Shown here: positions 37,370 to 45,297 of the stretch, piece by piece | Position numbering within the stretch: the stretch's first letter is position 1 | How the letters are laid out: each line of letters opens with the position of its first letter | Source: Draconibacterium aestuarii | GTDB taxonomy: Bacteria > Bacteroidota > Bacteroidia > Bacteroidales > Prolixibacteraceae | Direction: 5' to 3' | Assembly (NCBI GenBank): GCA_026671195.1 | Contig: JAPOHD010000029.1 | Coordinates: forward strand, 150,342-214,341 | DNA length: 64,000 bases | Translations under genes and position numbers: made by a program | Notes under the pieces: generated by a model | What the model was told of the DNA's origin: nothing | Databases searched by the model: none | Seen by the model: only the letters and a program-made list of their open reading frames with translations

Positions 37370-38110
37370 TTATGGCCTCAACATTATTCCAGAAACCATT
37401 CGCCCGGTTTCAACACCATCGCGTCGAGCCGAATAACACTTTTCTTTTGCCAGAAATGAGCACTCACCAAGTATCTCAATATTTGTGGCCAGTAATCCGT
37501 TGCTTATCAACAGCTGACGATTGGCTTCCCAAAGATTAAATTGGTAGTTGCCGGAACTATTTTTTTGCAGTGTTTGCGTAACATTCGGGATAGTTTTTTG
37601 TGCAGCGCGAACCACCTCAACACCAACTTCGTATATTCCAGGACTAATTGATGGTCCTATGGCAGCCAAAATATTTTCGGGAAAACATCCATAATTAGAA
37701 ACCATACTACCAACGGCATTCTCAACAATTTTTCCAACAGTGCCACGCCAACCTGCATGAACAGCAGCGATAACTTTCTCCACCGGATCGAAAAGCAAAA
37801 CAGGCACACAATCAGCCGTTTGAATGCACAAACAAATTCCGGTTTTATTGCTTACCAAAGCATCGGTTTCGTTTATGGCACGCTCCGGAAGCTCTGAAAT
37901 TTCAACCACACAATTGGTGTGTGTTTGGCTGGGAAAAACAAGTGATTCTGCATTTAAACCCAGCGTTGAAGCCAGCTTCGCCTTATTCTCCGGAAAATCT
38001 GAGAATCGCACCTTTTCGATACCCATAGTTTGTTTTGTGGTAGTAAAAGCAAAAACATTTTTAAATGGCTCAAATAGCTTGTAATGAACAAGATGCGTGT
38101 TTTTATCCAT
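37370..38110 (-). CDS. pgeF: Peptidoglycan editing factor PgeF (laccase-domain, YfiH family)
   Basis: The 246-residue product has the YfiH-type metal site: QTHTNCVVEI (about 60-69, first His), TADCVPVLLFDP (about 99-110, Cys ligand) and AVHAGWRGTVGKIVENAV (about 116-133, His ligand). The C-terminus has CYSARRDGVETGRMVSGIM. Members were named multicopper polyphenol oxidases but are now described as peptidoglycan editing factors, and some are purine nucleoside hydrolases or phosphorylases. Its ATG overlaps the 3' end of the Crp/Fnr gene by 8 bp, so it is translated from the regulator's mRNA. Confidence 0.93.
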   Translation of the reverse strand: MDKNTHLVHYKLFEPFKNVFAFTTTKQTMGIEKVRFSDFPENKAKLASTLGLNAESLVFPSQTHTNCVVEISELPERAINETDALVSNKTGICLCIQTADCVPVLLFDPVEKVIAAVHAGWRGTVGKIVENAVGSMVSNYGCFPENILAAIGPSISPGIYEVGVEVVRAAQKTIPNVTQTLQKNSSGNYQFNLWEANRQLLISNGLLATNIEILGECSFLAKEKCYSARRDGVETGRMVSGIMLRP

Positions 38111-38780
38111 TCCGTAACAAATCGTTTAATCGTTTCTTATCGAGCAAAGTAACCGTTTTCTTTTCAATTTTTATCAGGCCCTCGTTTTGCATATCGCCAA
38201 GTACCCGCGCCAGCGATGGGCGTGTAACACCAAACAAATCGGCCAGTTGCTGCTGTGTATTTTTAAGTTCGAAAGAATGAAATTTTTCGCCTGCTTGTTT
38301 TAAAAGAAAATGTGCCACTTTTTCTTTTATGGTTTTAAAACTCAGAAAATGTAATTTTTGCGAAAGAAACTGTGCACGGGTGGAAATATTATTGAGGTAA
38401 TTTCGCAGTAGCCTGGTGTTAAGTTGTAACAATTTTAAAAATTCGGCAACCGGAATGGCAAGTAAACTCGCATTGTTATTGGCAGTAACCGTTACTGGAA
38501 ATTTGTTCTCCTTACCAAACAAGAAAGCAGAAGCCAGTGGCTTGGGAGCCTCGATGTCTTCAATTTTTACGGTCTTACCCGAATAATCAATCATTTCGCC
38601 ACGAACACTTCCCGACAAAACAATATACAGGAAAGTTACTTCGTCGCCGGCATGCACAACCACCTCATCTTTTTCATACTTTTTCACCTGAAAATGAATC
38701 TGTTGCAGCAGGTTTTTATTCTCCGAATCCGGGATACCCATAAAAACAGGGCATTGCGATAAAAGTTGATAATTTATCAT
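38103..38780 (-). CDS. Crp/Fnr-family transcriptional regulator (candidate regulator of hcp)
   Basis: The 225-residue product has an N-terminal cyclic-nucleotide-binding-like domain (about 1-130: KYEKDEVVVHAGDEVTFLYIVLSGSVRGEM), a long dimer helix and a C-terminal winged helix (about 150-225) with LADLFGVTRPSLARVLGDMQNEGLI as recognition region. It lacks an N-terminal Cys cluster like that of E. coli FNR, so it would not hold an iron-sulfur cluster in that way; heme or nitrosative sensing as in HcpR/DNR-type proteins is possible. It diverges from an iron-sulfur protein gene followed by hcp, the usual context for HcpR-like regulators. A palindrome in the shared 80-bp region (38790-38809) is the candidate operator. 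Confidence 0.88.
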   Translation of the reverse strand: MINYQLLSQCPVFMGIPDSENKNLLQQIHFQVKKYEKDEVVVHAGDEVTFLYIVLSGSVRGEMIDYSGKTVKIEDIEAPKPLASAFLFGKENKFPVTVTANNNASLLAIPVAEFLKLLQLNTRLLRNYLNNISTRAQFLSQKLHFLSFKTIKEKVAHFLLKQAGEKFHSFELKNTQQQLADLFGVTRPSLARVLGDMQNEGLIKIEKKTVTLLDKKRLNDLLRNG

Positions 38781-38789
38781 TTTTTGCAG

Positions 38790-38809
38790 TTTGTAACATT
38801 TGGTACAAA
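38790..38809. promoter_or_regulatory. Candidate Crp/Fnr-family operator
   Basis: TTTGTA (38790-38795) and TACAAA (38804-38809) form a perfect 6-bp inverted repeat with 8 bp between them, in the divergent region between the Crp/Fnr gene and the iron-sulfur protein gene. Its centre is about 43 bp before the predicted start of transcription of the plus-strand promoter at 38829-38836, close to the -41.5 position of class II Crp/Fnr activation. Confidence 0.55.
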
Positions 38810-38828
38810 TCCTGAAACGCTCAGCCTC

Positions 38829-38836
38829 TACTTTTG
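38829..38836 (+). promoter_or_regulatory. -7 promoter element for the 4Fe-4S gene and possibly hcp
   Basis: TACTTTTG matches the Bacteroidota -7 consensus TAnnTTTG exactly. It lies 24 bp before the ATG at 38861. No TTG or TTTG stands 19-21 bp upstream (the nearest is 26 bp away), which fits a promoter that needs an activator bound at 38790-38809. Confidence 0.5.
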
Positions 38837-38860
38837 TTGCAGAAAATTAAAGGAAAAATT

Positions 38861-39745
38861 ATGATACGCGAGATTGTAAAAATAGATGAGGAGTTGTGTA
38901 ACGGATGTGGAGTTTGTGTTCCAAACTGCCACGAAGGAGCTTTGCAGATTATTGATGGTAAAGCACGCCTGATTAGCGAGTTGATGTGTGACGGACTGGG
39001 AGCTTGTTTGGGACATTGCCCCGAAGGAGCCATTACAATTGAAAAACGCGAAGCAGAAGATTACGATGAAGTGGTTGTAATTGCACAAATGATAAAAGCC
39101 GGAAAAGCTACCGTTTTTGCCCATTTAAAACATTTGCAAGACCATAATGAAACCGGATTTTTGCAACAAGCACTGGGTTACATAAAAGCAAATCACGAGG
39201 CTGTGCCTTTCGAAATAAGCGAAGTGCACGAATTGCTGCATAGTTCGAATAAACAGGAAGTGGCTGGTTCGGGTGGTTGCGCAACCGGAAGTTGTCCGGG
39301 ATCGGCACCCATGGCGTTTGATGCCGGAGGATTTAAAATGGCTTCTCCAACCAGCGAAGTTCCATCGGCATTAACTCAGTGGCCCGTACAAATGCACCTG
39401 ATCAATCCGGCTGCATCTTATTTTCACAGTGCCGATTTATTAATCGCTGCCGATTGTGCAGGGTTTGCCTACGGTAATTTTCATAACGATTTTATAAAAG
39501 GCAGAAAAATGGTGATTGCCTGCCCAAAACTAGACCAGGGACAAGACATTTACATTCAAAAAACAGCAAGTTTAATCGATGTTTCAAAGGTAAACACAAT
39601 TACTGTAGTAATAATGGAAGTACCGTGTTGCGGAGGATTGTCGCGAATGGTAAAAATGGCTACAGAAATGGCCTCAAGAAAAGTACCCGTAAAGGAAGTT
39701 GTGATAAGTATCAGGGGAGAAGTATTAAGTGAAGAATGGGTATAA
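38861..39745 (+). CDS. 4Fe-4S ferredoxin-type protein, Hcp partner
   Basis: I use the ATG at 38861 (MIREIVKIDEELCNGCG), preceded by AAAGGAAAAATT; an ATG 27 bp upstream is inside the promoter region. The 294-residue product starts with a two-cluster ferredoxin domain. The first motif is complete (Cys13, Cys16, Cys19, Cys23). The second reads CDGLGAC...C, with Leu46 where the second Cys is expected (Cys43, Cys49, Cys53 remain). A long C-terminal part has more cysteines in GGCATGSCPGS, ADCAGFAYG and EVPCCGGLS. Such proteins are common next to hcp and probably deliver electrons to it. A terminator follows at 39755-39779, so hcp may also have its own promoter. Confidence 0.88.
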   Translation: MIREIVKIDEELCNGCGVCVPNCHEGALQIIDGKARLISELMCDGLGACLGHCPEGAITIEKREAEDYDEVVVIAQMIKAGKATVFAHLKHLQDHNETGFLQQALGYIKANHEAVPFEISEVHELLHSSNKQEVAGSGGCATGSCPGSAPMAFDAGGFKMASPTSEVPSALTQWPVQMHLINPAASYFHSADLLIAADCAGFAYGNFHNDFIKGRKMVIACPKLDQGQDIYIQKTASLIDVSKVNTITVVIMEVPCCGGLSRMVKMATEMASRKVPVKEVVISIRGEVLSEEWV

Positions 39746-39754
39746 AACCCAAAG

Positions 39755-39779
39755 AGGCATCTTTCCCAGGATGCCTTTT
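39755..39779 (+). terminator. Intrinsic terminator after the 4Fe-4S gene
   Basis: AGGCATC (39755-39761) pairs with GATGCCT (39770-39776) around an 8-nt loop, followed by TTT; flanking A and T residues extend the stem. It is located 10 bp past the stop codon. Confidence 0.75.
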
Positions 39780-39841
39780 CCAATTCAAAAAAATTACAGC
39801 GAAAATTGTCGTGCATAACCTGCCATCAAGGATTGCAACGT

Positions 39842-39855
39842 ATTGTGTGAACAAT
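39842..39855. promoter_or_regulatory. Palindrome upstream of hcp
   Basis: ATTGT (39842-39846) and ACAAT (39851-39855) form a perfect inverted repeat with the 4-bp centre GTGA. It shares the TTGT...ACAA ends with the operator at 38790-38809 but the spacing is different, so it may be a half-related site or chance. It lies about 70 bp before the hcp ATG. Confidence 0.3.
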
Positions 39856-39924
39856 CGTGAATCGTTTTATCACGTCAGTTACTCAATTTCATAAAGTATA
39901 AATCAAAATTAAATAATTAGAGAA

Positions 39925-41586
39925 ATGAGCATGTTTTGTTTTCAATGTCAGGAAGCTGCACAAGGTACAGGTTGTACAATTGCAGGTGTGTGTGGTAAAC
40001 CAAGTGATGTAGCCAATCTTCAGGATACTTTGCTTTATGTGTTAAAAGGAATTAGTTGGTACAACGAAAAGTTACGCGAGCAAAATGTAAATCCGGAGAA
40101 AGTGGACAAATTTGTTTTCGATGGCTTGTTTAGCACGATTACCAATGCCAACTTCGATAAAAATGTTTTTACAAAACGAATTATAAAAGCATTACAATTA
40201 CGCAACGAATTGCATTCGAGATGTTTGGCTTTAAACATTAAATTGCCTGCCCAACTTCCGTCTATTGCCACATGGAACGCCAGTTCGGTTGAAGAATTTG
40301 AAGCCAAAGCGGAAGAAGTTGGTATTTTGAGTACCAAAAATGAGGACATCCGTTCGTTACGCGAACTGATTATTTACGGTGTAAAAGGATTGGCAGCTTA
40401 TGCCGAACATGCTTACAATTTAGGCAGTAAAAAAGATAGCATTTATGCATTTATGCAACGTGCGCTTGTTGCAACAACCGAAAATTTGTCAGTTGACGAA
40501 TTGGTTGCACTTACATTGGAAACCGGCAAGTTTGGTGTTGATGTAATGGCATTACTCGATGCAGCAAATACATCATCATATGGAAATCCTGAAGCTACAA
40601 AAGTAAATATTGGCGTTCGTAATAATCCGGCAATTTTGATCTCGGGTCACGATATGAAAGACATGGAAGACCTGCTAAAACAAACCGAAGGAACCGGCGT
40701 TGATGTATATACACACAGCGAAATGTTACCTGCACACTACTATCCTGCTTTCAAAAAGTACGAGCATTTGGCAGGAAACTATGGAAATGCATGGTGGAAA
40801 CAAAACACCGAATTTGAAAGTTTCAACGGCCCGATTTTGTTTACAACAAACTGTATTGTGCCTCCAAAAAGTTCAGCAACTTATACCGACAGAATTTACA
40901 CAACAGGTGCATCGGGTTTAAGTGGCGCCATTCACATTGCCGATCGTGAAGAAAGCAAAATGAAAGACTTCAGTCCGATTATTGAGCATGCTAAAAAATG
41001 CGCAGCTCCGCAGGAAATTGAAACAGGCGAAATTGTAGGAGGATTTGCCCATGCACAGGTATTTGCCCTGGCCGATAAAATTGTAGATGCCGTAAAAACC
41101 GGCGCAATAAAAAAATTCTTTGTAATGGCAGGCTGCGACGGACGTATGAAAAGCCGCGACTATTACACCGACTTTGCAGAGCAGTTACCACAAGACACTG
41201 TAATTTTAACTGCAGGTTGTGCCAAATACCGTTACAACAAATTGCCTTTGGGCGACATTGGTGGAATTCCACGTGTTATTGATGCCGGACAATGTAACGA
41301 CTCCTATTCACTGGCAGTTATCGCACTTAAATTGAAAGAGGTTTTCGAACTGAACGATATTAACGAGCTACCAATTGCATACAACATTGCATGGTATGAG
41401 CAAAAAGCAGTAATTGTGTTGTTGGCATTATTACATTTAGGTGTTAAAAATATTCATTTGGGACCTACACTTCCGGCATTTTTATCGCCAAACGTAGTTA
41501 ATGTTCTGGTTGAAAACTTTGGAATTGCCGGAATTACTGAAGTTGAAAAAGATTTGGAAATTTTTATGCAGGAAGCTACAGCTTAA
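39925..41586 (+). CDS. hcp: Hydroxylamine reductase / hybrid-cluster protein Hcp
   Basis: The 553-residue product begins with the cysteine motif C-x2-C-x8-C-x5-C ([13 protein letters not shown] and so on, Cys5 to Cys21), which binds the N-terminal iron-sulfur cluster of the anaerobe-type (class I/III) Hcp. The hybrid-cluster ligands are in the C-terminal half: a GHD segment near 240, CIVPP near 310, [13 protein letters not shown] near 405, [11 protein letters not shown] near 432 and the Asp-x-x-x-Cys of [12 protein letters not shown] near 455. Hcp reduces NO and hydroxylamine and limits nitrosative stress under low oxygen. It follows the ferredoxin-type gene and the divergent Crp/Fnr gene, a recognised regulon. 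A 14-bp palindrome (39842-39855) lies upstream. Confidence 0.97.
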   Translation: MSMFCFQCQEAAQGTGCTIAGVCGKPSDVANLQDTLLYVLKGISWYNEKLREQNVNPEKVDKFVFDGLFSTITNANFDKNVFTKRIIKALQLRNELHSRCLALNIKLPAQLPSIATWNASSVEEFEAKAEEVGILSTKNEDIRSLRELIIYGVKGLAAYAEHAYNLGSKKDSIYAFMQRALVATTENLSVDELVALTLETGKFGVDVMALLDAANTSSYGNPEATKVNIGVRNNPAILISGHDMKDMEDLLKQTEGTGVDVYTHSEMLPAHYYPAFKKYEHLAGNYGNAWWKQNTEFESFNGPILFTTNCIVPPKSSATYTDRIYTTGASGLSGAIHIADREESKMKDFSPIIEHAKKCAAPQEIETGEIVGGFAHAQVFALADKIVDAVKTGAIKKFFVMAGCDGRMKSRDYYTDFAEQLPQDTVILTAGCAKYRYNKLPLGDIGGIPRVIDAGQCNDSYSLAVIALKLKEVFELNDINELPIAYNIAWYEQKAVIVLLALLHLGVKNIHLGPTLPAFLSPNVVNVLVENFGIAGITEVEKDLEIFMQEATA

Positions 41587-41651
41587 AAATTGGACTTGGG
41601 AGAGGACTAAGTGGAAACACTTCAAATTTAGAAGTTGGTTTTTGGTTTTTT

Positions 41652-41688
41652 AAATGGCATTCATCGTTTGATGGGTGCCATTTGTTTA
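41652..41688 (+). terminator. Intrinsic terminator of hcp
   Basis: AAATGGCA (41652-41659) pairs with TGCCATTT (41676-41683), and CATC/GATG forms an inner stem around the loop GTTT. It is followed by a T-rich stretch (GTTTAT). It lies 65 bp past the hcp stop. Confidence 0.75.
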
Positions 41689-41746
41689 TAAGCTACACAC
41701 TATATATTAAATAATAAAGAATTTAATCTTCATTAACGCGGCAATC

Positions 41747-41777
41747 TTGCTTTCAAAAAATGTAAATTATAATTTTG
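41747..41777 (+). promoter_or_regulatory. Promoter of fbaA
   Basis: TAATTTTG (41770-41777) matches TAnnTTTG exactly, and TTG (41747-41749) stands 20 bp upstream, the ideal Bacteroidota -33/-7 spacing. The predicted transcript has a leader of about 40 nt before the ATG at 41826. Confidence 0.7.
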
Positions 41778-41825
41778 TTGGGCTTTGACAGCAAGCTAAA
41801 TTAAAATCATATAAATAAAATAGTT

Positions 41826-42905
41826 ATGGGTAAAATAGCCGAAAACGTAAAACCAGGTGTAGTAACCGGTTCTGACTTACAATTCATCTTCGAAGTGGCA
41901 AAAGAAAATCAATTTGCTATTCCTGCAGTAAATGTTGTGGGTTCTTCATCAGTAAACGCAATTATGGAAGCTGCAGCACAGGTAAACGCTCCTGTTATGA
42001 TCCAGTTTTCGAACGGTGGTGCTGTTTTTAACGCAGGTAAAGGTCTTAAAATGGACGGACAAGAAGCCGCTATTTTAGGTGCTGTAGCCGGTGCAAAACA
42101 CATTCACACCTTAGCCGAAGCTTATGGTGTACGTGTTATCCTACACACTGACCACGCTGCTAAAAAATTATTACCTTGGATTGACGGGCTACTTGACGCA
42201 AGTGAGAAAAACTTTGCTGAAACCGGAAAACCATTGTTCAGCTCACACATGTTGGATCTTTCTGAAGAGCCAATTGAAGAAAACATCGAAATCAGCAAAA
42301 AATATTTAGAGAGAATGTCGAAAATGGGCATGACTCTTGAAATTGAATTAGGTATCACAGGTGGTGAAGAAGATGGTGTTGACAACTCTGACGTTGATGC
42401 ATCAAAACTTTACACTCAGCCGGAAGAAGTTTGTTTTGCCTACGAAGAGTTGAGTAAAGTTTCTCCTAACTTCACAATTGCTGCATCGTTTGGTAATGTA
42501 CACGGTGTTTACAAGCCAGGTAACGTAAAACTTACTCCAAAAATTCTTGATAACTCACAAAAATACATTGTTGAAAAACTTGGTTTATCTAATTCAAAAC
42601 CAGTAAACTTTGTATTCCACGGTGGCTCGGGTTCTACACACGAAGAAATTCGCGAAGCTATTTCGTACGGTGTTATTAAAATGAACATCGATACTGATAC
42701 TCAGTGGGCATATTGGGATGGTGTTCGTGCTTTCGAAGCTGCTAACCGCGATTACTTACAAGCGCAAATCGGCAACCCTGACGGTGACGATAAACCAAAC
42801 AAAAAATTCTACGATCCACGTGTTTGGGTGCGTAAAGCAGAAGAGGCTTTAATAGCTCGTTTGAAAGTAGCATTTGAAGACTTAAATGCTATCGACGTAA
42901 ACTAA
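41826..42905 (+). CDS. fbaA: Class II fructose-bisphosphate aldolase
   Basis: The 359-residue product is the full length of the FbaA (class IIA) subgroup. The catalytic Asp109 and zinc-binding His110 are in HTDHAAKK (107-114), and further ligands are in FGNVHGVYKPGN and FHGGSGSTHEE, which bind zinc, a monovalent cation and the substrate phosphate. The enzyme interconverts fructose 1,6-bisphosphate with dihydroxyacetone phosphate and glyceraldehyde 3-phosphate in glycolysis and gluconeogenesis. It is flanked by its own promoter (41747-41777) and terminator (42929-42962), so it is a single-gene unit. Confidence 0.97.
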   Translation: MGKIAENVKPGVVTGSDLQFIFEVAKENQFAIPAVNVVGSSSVNAIMEAAAQVNAPVMIQFSNGGAVFNAGKGLKMDGQEAAILGAVAGAKHIHTLAEAYGVRVILHTDHAAKKLLPWIDGLLDASEKNFAETGKPLFSSHMLDLSEEPIEENIEISKKYLERMSKMGMTLEIELGITGGEEDGVDNSDVDASKLYTQPEEVCFAYEELSKVSPNFTIAASFGNVHGVYKPGNVKLTPKILDNSQKYIVEKLGLSNSKPVNFVFHGGSGSTHEEIREAISYGVIKMNIDTDTQWAYWDGVRAFEAANRDYLQAQIGNPDGDDKPNKKFYDPRVWVRKAEEALIARLKVAFEDLNAIDVN

Positions 42906-42928
42906 GTACTTTCTCAGAACAAGATATA

Positions 42929-42962
42929 AAAACCGTTTCACTTTAGTGGAGCGGTTTTTTTA
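42929..42962 (+). terminator. Intrinsic terminator of fbaA
   Basis: AAAACCG (42929-42935) pairs with CGGTTTT (42952-42958), with an inner CAC/GTG pair (42939-42941 and 42946-42948), and runs into a T-tract ending at about 42961. It lies 24 bp past the fbaA stop. Confidence 0.85.
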
Positions 42963-43492
42963 TGGAAAAACCCAGAATACCTTAACAATATCCTTTTATG
43001 GCAAGATACTATCGTTGTCCGTCAAATGTATAGCTGACTTTTTTGAATTAAAAAACAGGGATATGGTCTTACTGTCTTTGGATAGAAACACGAAAGTCCT
43101 CTTTTTTATCTTTCCAAACAAGGATATTGGCTTACAAGAACAGAATATTGATATTCGGTAGTAAAACAGCGGTATTCTAGCCCGGGCTGGTATCTTTCTA
43201 TCTCATGGTTTTTCGGAGCTCATCCAATATTTTTAACGTTTGTACCAATTTTATTTTAAAATGAGCCTTAAATTGTTTTTGAATATTTTGAGTTTAGGCA
43301 AGTTGAAACGAGCATATTCAAAATCCATTCAATACACAGGAGTAGACTATGCGAGCTACATAAGTCACCGTTAAAACAAACAATTAATGACGAATGAAAA
43401 ACCAAGGCATAACATACGCTACGGTGCAGTTTTTTAACGAAGTATAAACTTAAAAAACAAAAGAATAAGGTTTATTTCAATCTAATATTGTA
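42963..43492. other. Intergenic stretch without recognisable gene (about 530 bp)
   Basis: Between the fbaA terminator and the 3' end of the MltF-like gene I see no convincing gene. A 71-codon frame on the plus strand begins inside the terminator and has no recognisable features. The perfect 10-bp palindrome AGCCCGGGCT (43179-43188) stands out as GC-rich in AT-rich DNA. No tRNA, repeat array or transposase remnant is visible. Confidence 0.6.
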
Positions 43493-44935
43493 TTACTCTA
43501 TAAACTGCACGTAATGATCGTAACGGCTGAAAATCTGCTTCACATAAGTAACGGGTTCAATTCCGCGCACGTAACCATAATCAATAAACGGCTTGTTGTA
43601 ATTTTCGGGATAACTCAATTTCAACATCATCTCTTCCACATTACCATCCCATGTGTCACGTTTTACTCCCATACTGTCAGCAAGTTTTTGCGCATCAACC
43701 ACATGTCCGTACCCACTATTATAGGCGGCCAGCGTTAACTTTATCCGCTGCACAGAGTCGGGTACTTCCTCAAATCGGTTCCACAATAATTTCAGCATTT
43801 TTGTTCCACCCTCAAGGTTTTTCTCCGGATTGGTACGATCATCTACATCGAAATATTTAGCAGAAGTTGGCATCATTTGCATTAATCCTTGCGCCCCTGC
43901 CCACGATTCCGATTCAGGATTAAATCTCGATTCCTGATAAATCTGCGAAGCCATTAAACGCCAATCCCAACCGAGATCCTGAGCATGGATTTTTATCAAA
44001 TCATCGTACTCACTTATTTTACTGTTATTCAAACTATAAAAGTCACTATCCACACGTCTTCTGAAGTTTTTTTCATTCTCAAAATACTTGTTGTAAATCA
44101 CATTGTAAATGGCTTCCTTCTTCATCATTCGTAACCATTTATTCAATTCCCGTTTTAATTGCGGCGAATTTTTACGCATGGCCCAGGCAATCTGTTGCGA
44201 GAAACTAATGGGTACTCTTGTGTCAAGAACAGGATAATACGATGCGTTAATACTGGCAATATTATTGTCGGCAACGGTATATTTAATTTCGCCGCTTGCT
44301 ACCATTTCAATAATTTTGTTTGTAGACAGATAACCCGGCAAAGTATCTATATAAATTTCACCTCCAAGTTCGTCGCTAAGGTTTGCCAATCGGTTAATAT
44401 ACGATGAATTTGCTCGCACTGAAACGGTATCTCCAATCAATTCAATAGGATCGTGAATAGTTGAATTATGTAACTCTCTCCAATGCATAGTACGCCAGTT
44501 ATCGGGTTTTTTTTGCACCAAAACCTGATACGTTAAATACAAATAATCTGAAAACTCGATATGTTTTCTACGCTCGCGGGTAACTGTTAAACCATGTGCT
44601 ATTAAATCTACTTCACCCAAATTTAACTCGCTGTGCATGGTATCAATGTCATTCGAAACAACCATATTTAAGTCAACCCCCAAATACTTGGAAAAATGTT
44701 TAAGCATTTCATATTCATAGCCCATGGGTTGGCCTTTGTACAGGAAATAACTCGTACTGCTATAGGTCGTTAAAACATTTAATACACCTTCTCTTCGAAT
44801 ATCATCAAGATCGCGCTTCACAACATCACTATCAGGATGCAATCTTGTATCATTATCGTTTTTTTTATCAGAATTACAGGAAATAAGAAGCGTTAACAGA
44901 ATCGGAATAATATAACTCAAATGGAGCTTTGTCAT
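43493..44935 (-). CDS. mltF: MltF-like lipoprotein: solute-binding domain plus lytic transglycosylase
   Basis: The 480-residue product has a lipoprotein signal with lipobox LISC (Cys20). Residues about 45-285 form a family-3 periplasmic solute-binding-like domain (GYEYEMLKHFSKYLGVDL, VDLIAHGLTVTRERR, FSDYLYLTYQVLVQK). Residues about 310-470 form an SLT lysozyme-like domain with catalytic Glu335 in YQESRFNPES, then GAQGLMQMMP and LAAYNSGYGHV. This is the MltF architecture: it cleaves peptidoglycan glycan strands to 1,6-anhydroMurNAc ends, with the binding domain acting as a regulator. It is transcribed alone, away from the histidine kinase gene. Confidence 0.92.
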   Translation of the reverse strand: MTKLHLSYIIPILLTLLISCNSDKKNDNDTRLHPDSDVVKRDLDDIRREGVLNVLTTYSSTSYFLYKGQPMGYEYEMLKHFSKYLGVDLNMVVSNDIDTMHSELNLGEVDLIAHGLTVTRERRKHIEFSDYLYLTYQVLVQKKPDNWRTMHWRELHNSTIHDPIELIGDTVSVRANSSYINRLANLSDELGGEIYIDTLPGYLSTNKIIEMVASGEIKYTVADNNIASINASYYPVLDTRVPISFSQQIAWAMRKNSPQLKRELNKWLRMMKKEAIYNVIYNKYFENEKNFRRRVDSDFYSLNNSKISEYDDLIKIHAQDLGWDWRLMASQIYQESRFNPESESWAGAQGLMQMMPTSAKYFDVDDRTNPEKNLEGGTKMLKLLWNRFEEVPDSVQRIKLTLAAYNSGYGHVVDAQKLADSMGVKRDTWDGNVEEMMLKLSYPENYNKPFIDYGYVRGIEPVTYVKQIFSRYDHYVQFIE

Positions 44936-45297
44936 ATATCAATTCATTAATTATGTCAGCGAAAGTAATACTCTTAAGATACAAAAAGTTCTTTTCTATG
45001 AAACAGACCTCCTAATTTAATGTTTACAAAGCGTACATTGTATTTTATTTCACTGTTGTCCGATAAAAAATATTCATTATGAACAGATCCTTCGCTTCAT
45101 TCCATTATGCTCAGGATAACAAGGAGTTAGCACTTACAGGGCTTTGGGGAGTGGTTGGCTTGCGACTTTGCCGCAAACCAACAAAACACAATAGGAAAGT
45201 GCAACACTCGGTGTTAAACCATCTATCATTTACCACAACACATTCGCAGGATATATAAAAAAATGTATCTTTATACATGCTCCTATTTAGCAGATTT
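44936..45297. other. Divergent intergenic region of mltF and histidine kinase genes
   Basis: About 360 bp with no gene. It carries promoters for both neighbours, but I found no exact TAnnTTTG element. Around 45085-45115 the sequence TCCTTCGCTTCATTCC...TGCTCAGGATAAC looks like the short intergenic repeats that many Bacteroidota carry; I cannot confirm further copies here. A perfect inverted repeat is at 45263-45278. Confidence 0.5.
45263..45278. promoter_or_regulatory. Perfect inverted repeat just upstream of histidine kinase gene
   Basis: ATGTAT (45263-45268) and ATACAT (45273-45278) flank CTTT, 20 bp before the ATG at 45298. It could be an operator or a small hairpin in the mRNA leader that affects translation. 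Confidence 0.35.

Noticed and set aside
39856-39874. CGTGA-N9-TCACG upstream of hcp as Crp/Fnr operator
   Set aside because: The 9-bp spacing does not fit a Crp/Fnr dimer site and the half sites are only 5 bp.
42946-43161. 71-codon open frame on the plus strand after fbaA
   Set aside because: It starts inside the fbaA terminator hairpin, has no recognisable motif, and its composition looks like translated intergenic DNA.
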